NCBI GenBank assembly: GCA_964549335.1
Contig: CAZJUQ010000036.1
Span: 1-64,000, forward strand
Direction of reading: 5' to 3'
DNA: 64,000 nt
Source of the DNA: Sulfidibacterium sp964549335
GTDB lineage: Bacteria > Bacteroidota > Bacteroidia > Bacteroidales > F082
Positions 1 to 8,337 of the stretch are shown one piece after another. Both the position numbers and the translations under genes were made by a program. Position 1 is the stretch's first letter; each line of letters begins with the position of its first letter. The notes beneath the pieces are model-generated. The model ran no database searches and was not told the DNA's origin. It was given only the letters and a program-made list of their open reading frames with translations.

Positions 1-153
1 TGGAATAATCAAGATATAGAATTTATTTGGATAACTGACGGAGCAGGTTGGAAATCCACTTTGAAACCATTAAGGGAATATTTTGATAAAGCTGATTATT
101 TGCTGAATTTAGAAATGTTAAGAAATGGATTATTAAAAAGGATATTGATATGA
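1..153 (+). CDS. Type II restriction endonuclease, DpnII-like (C-terminal fragment)
   Basis: Frame 1 is open from the window edge to a TGA at 151-153, giving the last 50 residues of a protein that begins outside the window. The readable part contains WITDGAGWKSTL and, further on, YLLNLEMLRNGLL, which I recognise as the C-terminal pattern of DpnII/MboI-type endonucleases. The stop overlaps the ATG of the next gene (ATGA), and a DpnA-like methyltransferase follows, so the context fits a restriction enzyme that cleaves unmethylated GATC-like sites. The catalytic region lies outside the window and cannot be checked. Confidence 0.6.
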   Translation, partial: WNNQDIEFIWITDGAGWKSTLKPLREYFDKADYLLNLEMLRNGLLKRILI

Positions 154-698
154 ATTTGCCTAATATGATTTATAAAAGAAATGGACAAGAATATCAACCA
201 TTGAAAGTATTTAGGATAAATGGAGAATATATTTTAGCTGTATATCAAGGTAGTTTATCTGAATATGACCTATTGATTAAGTATCGACAAAAAGAAAATG
301 GTAAATGGTCAAAAATAAGAACGCCTAAACACATCCATTGGGCTGTTGATATTTTGATTAAAATGAGTTTAGAAGAAAATAAAACAAAAGAATTTTTAGA
401 ATTCTTAATAGATTATTGGGATAACAATGTTACCCCTTTAACAACGGAAGAAGATAGAAATTCATTGTTAAGCGATGAACTGTTAAGTGAAGTAAATAAT
501 GAAGCAACACAATATTCAGAACTAGTTGAGAAGGGAGAATATAGTGTTAAATTTCTATTACTCATAGCTAAACTTTTAATGTTTCAAGAGAAAACTAATT
601 TAAATACGGCATATATGTTTAAAAATCTTTTAGAAGCACTAAAAGAAGGAAAAGATATTTTTAAAATAGTTTCAATTGCTACTCATAATAGAAGATGA
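150..698 (+). CDS. Unknown protein encoded inside the restriction-modification operon
   Basis: I do not recognise this 182-residue protein. It has no signal peptide and no membrane segment. It is rich in Lys, Glu and Asn and looks cytoplasmic, with an N-terminal beta-rich half (residues 1-60) and a mainly helical remainder. It overlaps the endonuclease stop by 4 bases at its start (ATGA) and the methyltransferase start by 4 bases at its end (ATGA), so the three genes are almost certainly translated together. Possible roles are a control protein, an endonuclease partner or a specificity factor, but no helix-turn-helix is evident and I assign none. The codon use is markedly AT-rich, like the flanking RM genes and unlike the rest of the window. 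Confidence 0.8.
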   Translation: MNLPNMIYKRNGQEYQPLKVFRINGEYILAVYQGSLSEYDLLIKYRQKENGKWSKIRTPKHIHWAVDILIKMSLEENKTKEFLEFLIDYWDNNVTPLTTEEDRNSLLSDELLSEVNNEATQYSELVEKGEYSVKFLLLIAKLLMFQEKTNLNTAYMFKNLLEALKEGKDIFKIVSIATHNRR

Positions 699-1594
699 TC
701 AAACCTTACTACAAATCAAAAGATAAAGATTTTACCTTGCTACAAGGAGATATTTTTGAGTTGTTGCCGGAATTCGATTTTAAATTTGATATGGTTTTTG
801 CCGACCCGCCTTATTTTTTGTCAAATGACGGTTTAACGATAAAAAACGGAAAAATCACAAGTGTAAATAAAGGGGAATGGGATAAATCAAAAGGTTTCGA
901 GTTTATCAATGATTTTAATCGAAGATGGTTAAAGCTTGTCCGTGATAAAATGAAAGAAGATGCGACTATTTGGATAAGCGGAACAATGCACAATATTTTC
1001 AGCATCGGACAAATTTTAACTGAATTAGATTTTAAAATTCTAAACATTATCACTTGGCAAAAGACAAATCCGCCACCAAATTTTTCCTGTCGTTATTTTA
1101 CACACTCAACCGAACAAATTATTTGGGCAAGAAAAAATGCAAAAGTGCCGCATTATTTCAACTACGAATTGATGAAAGAAATTAATAACGGAAAACAAAT
1201 GAAAGATGTTTGGCCTTTACCCGCAATTGCAAAATGGGAAAAATCTTGTGGTAAACACCCAACACAAAAACCGCTATCAGTATTAACAAGAATAATTCTT
1301 GCTTCAACAAAACAAGGTGCTTGGATTTTAGATCCATTTACCGGAAGCAGCACAACCGGGATTGCTGCAAACTTACTTAAAAGAAAATTTCTGGGGATTG
1401 ATATTGAAGCAGATTATTTGGAAATAAGCAGATGTAGAAAGTTAGAGATAGAAAATGAAATTATATTCAATAAATACAGAAATAAATTACAAGGATTTAA
1501 AGAACCGAAGCAATTGGAAATGCACTTATTAAGAGAACCAAGTATAGAATATAAAACGGAATTGGATTTAACTACTTTGCCTAACAATACATAA
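695..1594 (+). CDS. Adenine-specific DNA methyltransferase, DpnA-like (beta class)
   Basis: This 299-aa enzyme should transfer a methyl group from S-adenosylmethionine to N6 of adenine in a GATC-type site and so protect DNA from the upstream endonuclease. The catalytic motif IV DPPYFLSN lies near residue 38. The SAM-binding motif DPFTGSSTTG is near residue 213, after the catalytic motif, which is the beta-class order. Segments such as WQKTNPPPNFSCRYFTHSTEQ and GKHPTQKP are the signature of the DpnA group. The DpnII system of Streptococcus has a second, alpha-class methyltransferase (DpnM); none is visible here, though it could lie upstream of the window. The start overlaps the previous stop. 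The 3' end, including the stop codon, falls within an attC-like sequence. Confidence 0.9.
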   Translation: MIKPYYKSKDKDFTLLQGDIFELLPEFDFKFDMVFADPPYFLSNDGLTIKNGKITSVNKGEWDKSKGFEFINDFNRRWLKLVRDKMKEDATIWISGTMHNIFSIGQILTELDFKILNIITWQKTNPPPNFSCRYFTHSTEQIIWARKNAKVPHYFNYELMKEINNGKQMKDVWPLPAIAKWEKSCGKHPTQKPLSVLTRIILASTKQGAWILDPFTGSSTTGIAANLLKRKFLGIDIEADYLEISRCRKLEIENEIIFNKYRNKLQGFKEPKQLEMHLLREPSIEYKTELDLTTLPNNT

Positions 1595-1709
1595 TTATAA
1601 TACGGAGCAAAGCGTTAAGTATAAAGGAATTACCCATAAACAAACACCGGTATAAATTGAAAGCTACGCACTTTGAAACCTGCACCGCTCATATACTTGA
1701 CCGTTAAGC
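1579..1709 (+). other. attC-like sequence at the 3' end of the RM cluster (candidate)
   Basis: GCCTAAC at 1579-1585 fits the integron R'' core (RYYYAAC) and GTTAAGC at 1703-1709 fits R' (GTTRRRY). Inside them, GTTAAGTATA at 1614-1623 can pair with TATACTTGAC at 1692-1701, allowing a G-T pair. Length (131 bp) and position just behind a cassette-type gene fit an attC recombination site. The inner arms do not pair further and no integrase is in the window, so this remains a candidate; a chance inverted repeat is possible. Confidence 0.3.
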
Positions 1710-1735
1710 CGTAAGGCAAGCTACAATCTCCTGTT

Positions 1736-1936
1736 TTACCCTCTTTTTTTATATTTCACTCCAAGATACAACAATAAAAATCCGGCTATCAACATAATGA
1801 TTCGGCCGGCAAGTATGCCGTAACCAAAATTTGTAAATTCGTAGGTGTTGTAAAAAAGCAGATATACAATTCTGAAAAAGTAAGGCAGCGATATCAAAAT
1901 TATAATAGCTCCAACAACAATTAAAAAAGTCTTCAT
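1736..1936 (-). CDS. Small two-helix membrane protein, unknown function
   Basis: The likely start is the ATG at 1936, giving 66 residues that begin MKTFLIVVGA; a longer reading frame upstream has no conserved look. Two strongly hydrophobic stretches (about residues 3-28 and 41-60) separated by a short polar loop and followed by a KYKKRG tail suggest a two-pass inner-membrane protein with a positively charged cytoplasmic end. I do not recognise a family. It is transcribed in the same direction as the Bor-like lipoprotein gene upstream, separated by 84 bases. It could be a spurious frame, but the clean hydrophobic pattern argues for a real gene. Confidence 0.55.
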   Translation of the reverse strand: MKTFLIVVGAIIILISLPYFFRIVYLLFYNTYEFTNFGYGILAGRIIMLIAGFLLLYLGVKYKKRG

Positions 1937-2020
1937 TTTACAGGGGTATGTTTTATAAAAAATAAAAACAGGCATCCGGAAATATCCAAACACCTGTCTT
2001 TATTACAATTTCCTTTTTTA

Positions 2021-2314
2021 TTATTTTCTAACAATGGTTGTAGAAGGGGTATAAATTCCAAAAGTAAGACCCGACAGCAAGCCGTCAACAAAAGTTATTA
2101 CTTCGGTAACTTCGAAATCTTTGGCACCGCCGGCCATTTTTTGAGGATCGGATACATTTCCGGGTATTAAACCGTAAATAAAGAAATTATTTTTTGCTTT
2201 AACTTCAACACCCTGTTTAGCTCCCTCTCCTATTACAAATTTGTGGGAATAACACGACGAAAGAAGTGTTGACATTGCAAAAGCAATAAATAAAACAGAT
2301 AAAAATTTTTTCAT
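2021..2314 (-). CDS. Bor-family outer-membrane lipoprotein
   Basis: I place the start at the ATG at 2314 (MKKFLSVLF), which gives a 97-aa precursor with a lipoprotein signal peptide and the lipobox LLSSC near residue 20. The mature part contains FFIYGL near residue 45, a GGA segment, and FVDGLLSGLTFGIYTP near the C-terminus. These match the Bor protein of phage lambda and its relatives, small surface lipoproteins known in enterobacteria for serum resistance. In a Bacteroidota chromosome the role is unknown. The expected product is an anchored envelope protein of about 78 mature residues. A minus-strand -7 element lies about 150 bases upstream. Confidence 0.7.
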   Translation of the reverse strand: MKKFLSVLFIAFAMSTLLSSCYSHKFVIGEGAKQGVEVKAKNNFFIYGLIPGNVSDPQKMAGGAKDFEVTEVITFVDGLLSGLTFGIYTPSTTIVRK

Positions 2315-2463
2315 AATGCAATCTATTTTTTTATTATGCCTACTTCGGTTTAACACAGGTCTCGTTCGGCATATTCCGACCTTTATATCTTTTTTTTTGC
2401 TACCAATTTATTTCCAAAACACAAAAAGTTACCAAGCGATGGTTTTTGTTAATTTAACTTTTT

Positions 2464-2471
2464 CAAAAGTA
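2464..2471 (-). promoter_or_regulatory. Candidate -7 promoter element for the Bor-like lipoprotein
   Basis: Read on the minus strand this is TACTTTTG, matching the Bacteroidota -7 consensus TAnnTTTG. It lies between xerD and the lipoprotein gene and would give a leader of about 140 bases. No clear -33 box was found. Confidence 0.3.
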
Positions 2472-2518
2472 CAAAATATTTCAATTTGCAGTAAAATATA
2501 TCGAGTTTATTACCAATT

Positions 2519-3418
2519 TTATTGATTTCGCGGGTGATAATTAAGAATTGTTTTGTGCAAATCTTCCGTTGACAGATGGGTATATATTTCCGTTGTTGAT
2601 ATGGACGAATGTCCGAGCAGTTCTTGTACGGCACGCAAATCGGCACCGTTTTGAACCAAATGTGTTGCAAATGAGTGTCTGAAAGTGTGAGGACTTACCT
2701 TTTTGCCGGTTACAACTTCCGAATACTTTTTTACTATCAAAAAAACCATTTGTCTGCTCAGTTTTCCTCCGCGGCGGTTTAAAAACAGTATTGCTTCGGC
2801 TCCCTTTTTCACGGCAATGTGCACTCTAACCTGATTGAGGTAAATTTTTATATGTTTCAGTGCCGGTTTACCTATCGGCACAAGACGTTGTTTGTTGCCT
2901 TTTCCTATCACGCTTATTATACCCTCTTTTTCAAAAATTCCGGATATCTGCAGGTTAATCAATTCGGACACACGCAAACCGCATCCGTACAGGGTTTCCA
3001 GTATTGCCCTGTTTCGTTGCCCTTCCGGTTCCGACAAATCAACCGATTCCAATATTTTCTTTACCTCTTCTTCGCTCAGCACTTCAGGCAATTTGCGTCC
3101 CAAACGCGGTGCACTTAACATTAATGCGGGATTCCCTTCCGTTATTTTCTCCAATTGCAAATAAGAAAAAAAAGAGCGTATTCCCGAAATTACCCTCGAT
3201 TGGGTATATTCGCCCAAACCCAAATCATTGACATACTCCACAAAATTCCGCAAATGTTTCACCTCAACTTTGTTCAAGGGAACCGAACCCTCTTTTTCCC
3301 GCAAAAAATAAAACAACAAATCAACATCGTGCAGGTAAGCCTCAACACTATTTTTCGACAATGCTTTTTCGAGTTGAATATAACTTTTAAAACCCTTTTT
3401 GTATATAAAATACGACAT
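2519..3418 (-). CDS. xerD: Tyrosine site-specific recombinase XerD
   Basis: A 299-aa tyrosine recombinase with the usual XerD length. The N-terminal SAM-like core-binding domain (about 1-95) is followed by the catalytic domain. The active-site residues are visible in order: Arg in GCGLRVSELINL, Lys in VIGKGNKQRLVP, His and Arg in SPHTFRHSFATH, His in ELLGHSS, and the nucleophilic Tyr in TTEIYTHL. With XerC it would resolve chromosome dimers at dif. No integrase-type N-terminal extension or flanking att repeats are visible, so this is the housekeeping recombinase and not a mobile-element integrase. It stands alone, opposite in direction to the acyl-CoA dehydrogenase gene that follows. Confidence 0.92.
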   Translation of the reverse strand: MSYFIYKKGFKSYIQLEKALSKNSVEAYLHDVDLLFYFLREKEGSVPLNKVEVKHLRNFVEYVNDLGLGEYTQSRVISGIRSFFSYLQLEKITEGNPALMLSAPRLGRKLPEVLSEEEVKKILESVDLSEPEGQRNRAILETLYGCGLRVSELINLQISGIFEKEGIISVIGKGNKQRLVPIGKPALKHIKIYLNQVRVHIAVKKGAEAILFLNRRGGKLSRQMVFLIVKKYSEVVTGKKVSPHTFRHSFATHLVQNGADLRAVQELLGHSSISTTEIYTHLSTEDLHKTILNYHPRNQ

Positions 3419-3468
3419 CTGATTTAATTATTATGGGGCAATTTACATATCTTTTCATAAAAAATGGC

Positions 3469-3496
3469 TTTTGCAACAAAAGAAAGTTTAATTTTG
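3469..3496 (+). promoter_or_regulatory. Candidate promoter for the acyl-CoA dehydrogenase gene
   Basis: TTTTG at 3469-3473 and TAATTTTG at 3489-3496 resemble the Bacteroidota -33 and -7 boxes, with a 15-base spacer that is slightly short. They lie about 70 bases upstream of the start at 3567. Confidence 0.45.
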
Positions 3497-3566
3497 TTAG
3501 CCGGGTTGTCCGCCATTAACAAGACAATACATTAATATTTAATAATATAACTAAATTTTTAAAAAA

Positions 3567-4709
3567 ATGGTAGATTTTTCATTAACAAAAGAACAGAAAG
3601 AGTTACAAGAAAAGGTAAGGGATTTTGCAAAAAGGGAGATGATTCCCAATGCGCGTAAGTACGACGAATCGGCCGAATTTCCTTGGGACATCGTAAAAAA
3701 AGCGTACGACGAAGGTTTAATGAACGGTCCTGTACCGAAACAATACGGTGGAAACGGACATAACATTTTCGAAAGTGCCATTGCGTCGGAAGAGTTGGGA
3801 GCCGGATGCGTCGGAATAGGTATATGTATGGATGCAAATACATTGGCATTAACTCCACTGTTGCTTGGTGCCAGCGAAGAACAGAAAAAACGCTTTTTCG
3901 GACAAATTGTCGAAACAAAAGGGGTTGCCGCATATGCACTTACCGAACCCAACGCCGGTTCGGATGTGGCGGGTATCAAATCGACGGCAATATTGCACGG
4001 CGACAAATATATTCTTAACGGACACAAACGTTTTATCACAAACGGCGGAGTTTCGGAATTTGTAACCGTTTTCGCACTTGTGGACCCCGAAAGAGGTGCA
4101 CGCAGTTTATCGGCTTTTGTCGTACCGACAAATTCTCCCGGCGTAAAAATTGTTTCCAATCTGAAAAAAATGGGACAACGCGCATCAATGCAAACGGAAT
4201 TTATTTTCGAAGATGTGGAAGTTCCCAAAGAGAATCTCGTGGGAGGCGAAGGTCAAGGTTTCGTATTGGCAATGAAAACCTTTGAACGTACACGTACGGG
4301 TGTTGCGGCCTTAAGTGTCGGCAACGCACGCGCCGCATACGAAACCGCTCTCGAATGGAGCAAAAACCGTATCCAGTTCGGTAAACCTGTTGCGGCAAAT
4401 CAGGGCGTAAGCTTTATGCTTGCCGATATGGCAACCGAAGTTGAAGCGGCACGCCTCGTTACATGGTATGCCGCTTGGGCTTACGATACCGGAAACAAAC
4501 AAAAAAATATGCTTTCGGCTATGGCAAAGCTTTACGCTTCGGATATCGCCATGAAAGTTACCACCGATGCCGTTCAAGTAATGGCAGGTGAGGGTTATTC
4601 CACGGATTACCTTGTGGAAAAAATGATGCGTGATGCCAAATTATGTCAAATTTACGAAGGCACAAACCAAATACAACGTTTGGTAATAGGAAAAAGCATT
4701 TTAAAATAA
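3567..4709 (+). CDS. Acyl-CoA dehydrogenase (short-chain/butyryl-CoA type)
   Basis: A 380-aa FAD enzyme that oxidises acyl-CoA to trans-2-enoyl-CoA. The length and pattern are those of short-chain acyl-CoA dehydrogenases. The FAD and substrate signature AYALTEPNAGSD lies near residue 120, FITNGG near 155, and the catalytic base is Glu364 in YEGTNQIQR. The C-terminal helical domain (about 230-380) is complete. No electron-transfer flavoprotein genes adjoin it, so its partner must be encoded elsewhere. It is monocistronic, ending at a strong hairpin. It is separate from the larger FadE-type enzyme at 60720; the two probably act on different chain lengths. Confidence 0.9.
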   Translation: MVDFSLTKEQKELQEKVRDFAKREMIPNARKYDESAEFPWDIVKKAYDEGLMNGPVPKQYGGNGHNIFESAIASEELGAGCVGIGICMDANTLALTPLLLGASEEQKKRFFGQIVETKGVAAYALTEPNAGSDVAGIKSTAILHGDKYILNGHKRFITNGGVSEFVTVFALVDPERGARSLSAFVVPTNSPGVKIVSNLKKMGQRASMQTEFIFEDVEVPKENLVGGEGQGFVLAMKTFERTRTGVAALSVGNARAAYETALEWSKNRIQFGKPVAANQGVSFMLADMATEVEAARLVTWYAAWAYDTGNKQKNMLSAMAKLYASDIAMKVTTDAVQVMAGEGYSTDYLVEKMMRDAKLCQIYEGTNQIQRLVIGKSILK

Positions 4710-4735
4710 AATTCCGTTTTTTACCGGAGTAAAAA

Positions 4736-4767
4736 AAAGGTCGGAATTAAAAATTCCGGCCTTTTTC
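4736..4767 (+). terminator. Bidirectional intrinsic terminator
   Basis: AGGTCGGAATT and its near-complement AATTCCGGCCT form an 11-bp stem (one G-T pair) around a short A-rich loop, with an A-run on the left and a T-run on the right. It sits between two convergent genes and can stop transcription from both sides. Confidence 0.8.
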
Positions 4768-4800
4768 GTTTTCTATATCCGTGGCAAACATCCGTCGGAA

Positions 4801-7800
4801 TTAACGTGCACCGAGGACAACCGGCAGCATAATCTTTTTTCCGCTGCGCACAACGGCAACCACAATCTTATCTCCGGGTTTGTATGTTTTTAAAGTGTCT
4901 GAATACTCTTTAAGGGTCTTCACCTCTTTACCGTCGATACTCACAATAATATCACCTTTTTTCAGTCCTGCCTTTTCGGCCGGAGAGCCTTCAATAACCG
5001 AACCTATTTTTACCCCTTTGCCCTGAAAGGTAAAATCGGGTATGGAACCTGTGGAAACACGACGGCTCTTTTTCGTCTTAACGGTAGTGCCGGCTCCACT
5101 CTTTGACAAATCCCCCCTATATTCAAGAGGCTCAGCCCTGTCGGCAAGATATTCCAACACCTCTTTGGTTACGGTGGCAACCTTAACAAGTCCGTCAGCA
5201 TCAATTTTATCCCATGTGTCGGAAGGACGGTGATAATCGGCGGTAGCTCCCGTAAAAAGTTGTACGGCGGGAATCCCTTTTTCGATAAAGGCAAGTTGAT
5301 CGCTTGAGTCCAGTTGTTTTAACACAACAGTACTCTTAACTCCGGTGGTGTAATCGGTTCCCATAAAAATAAATTTCCACTCTTTAGCGCTGTTTCCGTT
5401 CAACACCAGCAGTTTACCGTCCGAAAGACGTCCGTCGGTGTCGAGGTTGATGTCAGCCATTATATCGCCTTTAAAATAATTTTTGATTTTGCTCACAAAA
5501 TAACGCGACCCCTTTAAACCTGCCTCTTCGCCCGTAAACGCCACAAAAATAATGGTACGCTTAGGTTTCAGTGTCTTTCCCATGGTTTTTGCCAGTTCGA
5601 GCATTATTGAAACCCCGCTGGCATTGTCGTCGGCGCCGTGGTGGATTTTTCCTTCGTCGCCTTTATGAACATCGGGCCAGCCCAGACCGAGGTGGTCGTA
5701 ATGCGCCGAAATAACAACCGGAGAGTCTTTCAGGTTTTCAGAAGTTCCGGGAATAACGGCAACAACATTCTTCAGGTGTAATTTACCCTTTCCGGGGAAA
5801 GTTTCGTCAAATTCCTGAAAATAGCTGTCACCCAAAGGCTTTAATCCCGCCTCTTTAAACTTTTGGGCTATATATGATGCAGCTTTGTCAAGTTCAACGG
5901 TTCCCAAGCCTCTCCCCTTCAACTCGTCACCCGAAAGGAATTTCACCGTTTCCATCATCCGTTTCTTCGAAAAGATTGTTTGCATAACGGCAAGGGGTTC
6001 TCTCTTCTCTTCTATTGTTATATTTTGAGCCCTCTTGTCAAAAACCTTTACAAGGGGTGAATTTAAAACTGGCCATTGCCCTTTGGCAATGTTAACCGGT
6101 TCGTCGCCTTCAAAAGCGAGGTAACCGTATTTTCCGTAATGGGGCAGTTTGCGAACAAGACCGGCAACGGCGTTTTTATTATCTATCGCTATAAAAACCA
6201 CATTCAGGGTTTCATCTTCCGGATTGCGAACATTGATAATAAAATCGTTGCCCTTTTTCTTATAGGATTTACCTTCCAGCACAACCGAATCGTTCAGTAT
6301 CGAGGAGTTATAATGTTTAAGTTCTTTGTCAGCCATTTTTGCAAATCTGTTTTCGAAACCCAATATCCAGAGGGTTTTACCTTCCGGCAAACTTTTCAGG
6401 TTATTGTCGTAAACCACTTGATATTTATCGTTATCGGCATCTTGCCACTTTTCGGCAAAATATTTATATATTCCAGCTTTATTCTTTGGGGTTTTCGAGG
6501 GCAAGACAATAACATTATTTTTCGATGCCAGCGCCTTTGACATTGCAGGCGGCACCTCTTTCGGATTTAACCTTCTAAAGAGGTCGTATTGCGGGTCAAC
6601 TGCCAATTTCAAAGGTTTTCCCTCCACATTCAATTCAAAAGTCTGTTCCCTGCGGGTCATCTTCACAACGGGAATTTCCACTCCCTTTTCCGTTGCCACT
6701 CCCAACGGAACATCAAGCACGAAAACATCCTCAGGCTGAACCTGTTTCAAGGTAATAAAAAGTCGATACCCGTTGTTGTACCTGTCGGTCTCTATTTTCG
6801 ATATTGCAAGTTCGGGGGCACCTTTCCGCAACACCCACCGGTTAAAAAAGGGTTTTAAATCCATTGCCGATACTTGCTCCATTGCCCTTCTTATATCGTC
6901 GTACGATGCCACCTCAAACCGTTTTGTTTGATAAAAGAGGGTCATCCCTTTTTTAAAAGTTTCATCACCCACTTTCCGGCGCAACATATGCCACATCATC
7001 AAAGCTTTGCCATATCCTATAGCCTCGCTCGACGCATTATAGCGCGAAGCAAATTCCGACAACGGAAAATCGTTTTCATCATTAACGAAATCGGTAAATT
7101 TTTGCAATGTGGAGCGGCGATACTCTTCACCCCTGCCCATTTGCTCTTTCATCATATGGTCGGCCATGTATGCAGTGGTTCCTTCGCACCAGTTTCCTTT
7201 GTCAAAATCGACATAAACACTGTTTCCCCACCAATTGTGCAAAAGTTCGTGCGGATACGACGAGTGCAAAATAAATGGGAAACGGATTATCTTTTCACCG
7301 AGCAATGTAAAGGAAGGCATTCCGTAGCCTGTTTCCCAAAAATTTTCAACCAGTGCAAATTTCGAATAGGGATATTTTGCAATAAGTTTTTCGTACATAT
7401 TCATATATTGTTCGGTGGCTTCAAGGTACTTGTTCGAAAGTCCCCGGTCGGGAATACGCAAAAACGCCATTGCCTTTACTCCGTTATTCATGGTATAACC
7501 GTATTCGGTAAATTTCGCCGCAATGAGAAATACCTCCTCTTGCGGTTTGTCGCACTTCCAAATATCAACATGTTTTCCCTCTTTCTTTCCCGAAAACAGC
7601 CTCTCGCCTTGCGAGACCGATTTCCAGTCTGAGGGCAAACCTATACTTACAACAAAAGTGGTAAGGTGGTCTTTTATTGTCGGCAACCAATAGGTAGAAC
7701 CTGCAAGATAGACTCCGCTGTCGCATATAATTCCCGGCGACTCGGTAAAACCGCGCTGATAATCGTTTTTGTCTTTTTTAAGTACGGAATCCACTTTACC

Positions 7801-8154
7801 TTCGTATTCAATAAAAAAAGCGCCACGGTTTCTTTTAAACACAACCGACCAAAGATTTGTCAATACCCCTTTTCCGTCTCCGGCATCATCCCGGTCCATA
7901 CCTATGTCGGAAGAGTTTACCGCTTTTGAAAGTAACTCTATTTTAACGTTTTTTGAGTGTGTTATTATTTTGAAGCCGGCATTAAGCCTGAAAAGAAAAT
8001 CGTTTTCGGTATCGAAAAACAGCGAATCTTTTACATGAATGTATGAAGCCCGGGGGTCAATTCTGCATTCCACATTGTGCTTAACCGTTTGCGATAAAAC
8101 AGCTCCGTAAAGAATAGTGAAAGCAGCCGACAACAATAAATATTTTGTTTTCAT
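4801..8154 (-). CDS. Secreted M1-like / M28 double metallopeptidase with PDZ domain
   Basis: This 1117-aa precursor starts with a signal peptide (MKTKYLLLSAAFTILYGAVLSQ). Residues about 25-540 form an M1 aminopeptidase-like unit: the zinc motif HELLH at 302-306 is followed by NWWG and by Glu324, a spacing of 17 residues where M1 enzymes usually have 18. The usual GAMEN exopeptidase motif is replaced by ENFWETGYGM. Residues about 760-1010 form an M28 aminopeptidase domain with ligands in AHYDH (His818), GADDNASG, FTGEEAG, NLDTDGR and DYHRPSDTW. A PDZ domain (about 1030-1110, SPAEKAGLKKGD) closes the protein. It lacks a type IX sorting tail, so the periplasm is the likely site. It would trim peptides from the N-terminus with two different active sites. 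Confidence 0.88.
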   Translation of the reverse strand: MKTKYLLLSAAFTILYGAVLSQTVKHNVECRIDPRASYIHVKDSLFFDTENDFLFRLNAGFKIITHSKNVKIELLSKAVNSSDIGMDRDDAGDGKGVLTNLWSVVFKRNRGAFFIEYEGKVDSVLKKDKNDYQRGFTESPGIICDSGVYLAGSTYWLPTIKDHLTTFVVSIGLPSDWKSVSQGERLFSGKKEGKHVDIWKCDKPQEEVFLIAAKFTEYGYTMNNGVKAMAFLRIPDRGLSNKYLEATEQYMNMYEKLIAKYPYSKFALVENFWETGYGMPSFTLLGEKIIRFPFILHSSYPHELLHNWWGNSVYVDFDKGNWCEGTTAYMADHMMKEQMGRGEEYRRSTLQKFTDFVNDENDFPLSEFASRYNASSEAIGYGKALMMWHMLRRKVGDETFKKGMTLFYQTKRFEVASYDDIRRAMEQVSAMDLKPFFNRWVLRKGAPELAISKIETDRYNNGYRLFITLKQVQPEDVFVLDVPLGVATEKGVEIPVVKMTRREQTFELNVEGKPLKLAVDPQYDLFRRLNPKEVPPAMSKALASKNNVIVLPSKTPKNKAGIYKYFAEKWQDADNDKYQVVYDNNLKSLPEGKTLWILGFENRFAKMADKELKHYNSSILNDSVVLEGKSYKKKGNDFIINVRNPEDETLNVVFIAIDNKNAVAGLVRKLPHYGKYGYLAFEGDEPVNIAKGQWPVLNSPLVKVFDKRAQNITIEEKREPLAVMQTIFSKKRMMETVKFLSGDELKGRGLGTVELDKAASYIAQKFKEAGLKPLGDSYFQEFDETFPGKGKLHLKNVVAVIPGTSENLKDSPVVISAHYDHLGLGWPDVHKGDEGKIHHGADDNASGVSIMLELAKTMGKTLKPKRTIIFVAFTGEEAGLKGSRYFVSKIKNYFKGDIMADINLDTDGRLSDGKLLVLNGNSAKEWKFIFMGTDYTTGVKSTVVLKQLDSSDQLAFIEKGIPAVQLFTGATADYHRPSDTWDKIDADGLVKVATVTKEVLEYLADRAEPLEYRGDLSKSGAGTTVKTKKSRRVSTGSIPDFTFQGKGVKIGSVIEGSPAEKAGLKKGDIIVSIDGKEVKTLKEYSDTLKTYKPGDKIVVAVVRSGKKIMLPVVLGAR

Positions 8155-8337
8155 AGGTATGAATTTTTACATTTATTTACGCCGTAAAACTACATAATTA
8201 ACGGGACTTACAAACCCTTTATCCGTTATTTTTAGCCCGGGCTGCGCATTTTACGGCTTTTTGATAAAAGAGGGGATTATTGCCTCAGGAATACGGAGTA
8301 CAAAAAAGATGTTTTACCTTTATTTTCAAATGGAGGT

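Noticed and set aside
2519..3418. XerD considered as a mobile-element integrase next to the RM genes
   Set aside because: Length and motifs are those of housekeeping XerD, and there are no direct repeats or phage or element genes beside it.
3551..4228. 225-codon minus-strand frame across the acyl-CoA dehydrogenase gene
   Set aside because: It is antisense to a clear enzyme, starts inside it, and reads as low-complexity Ser/Pro-rich text without known motifs.
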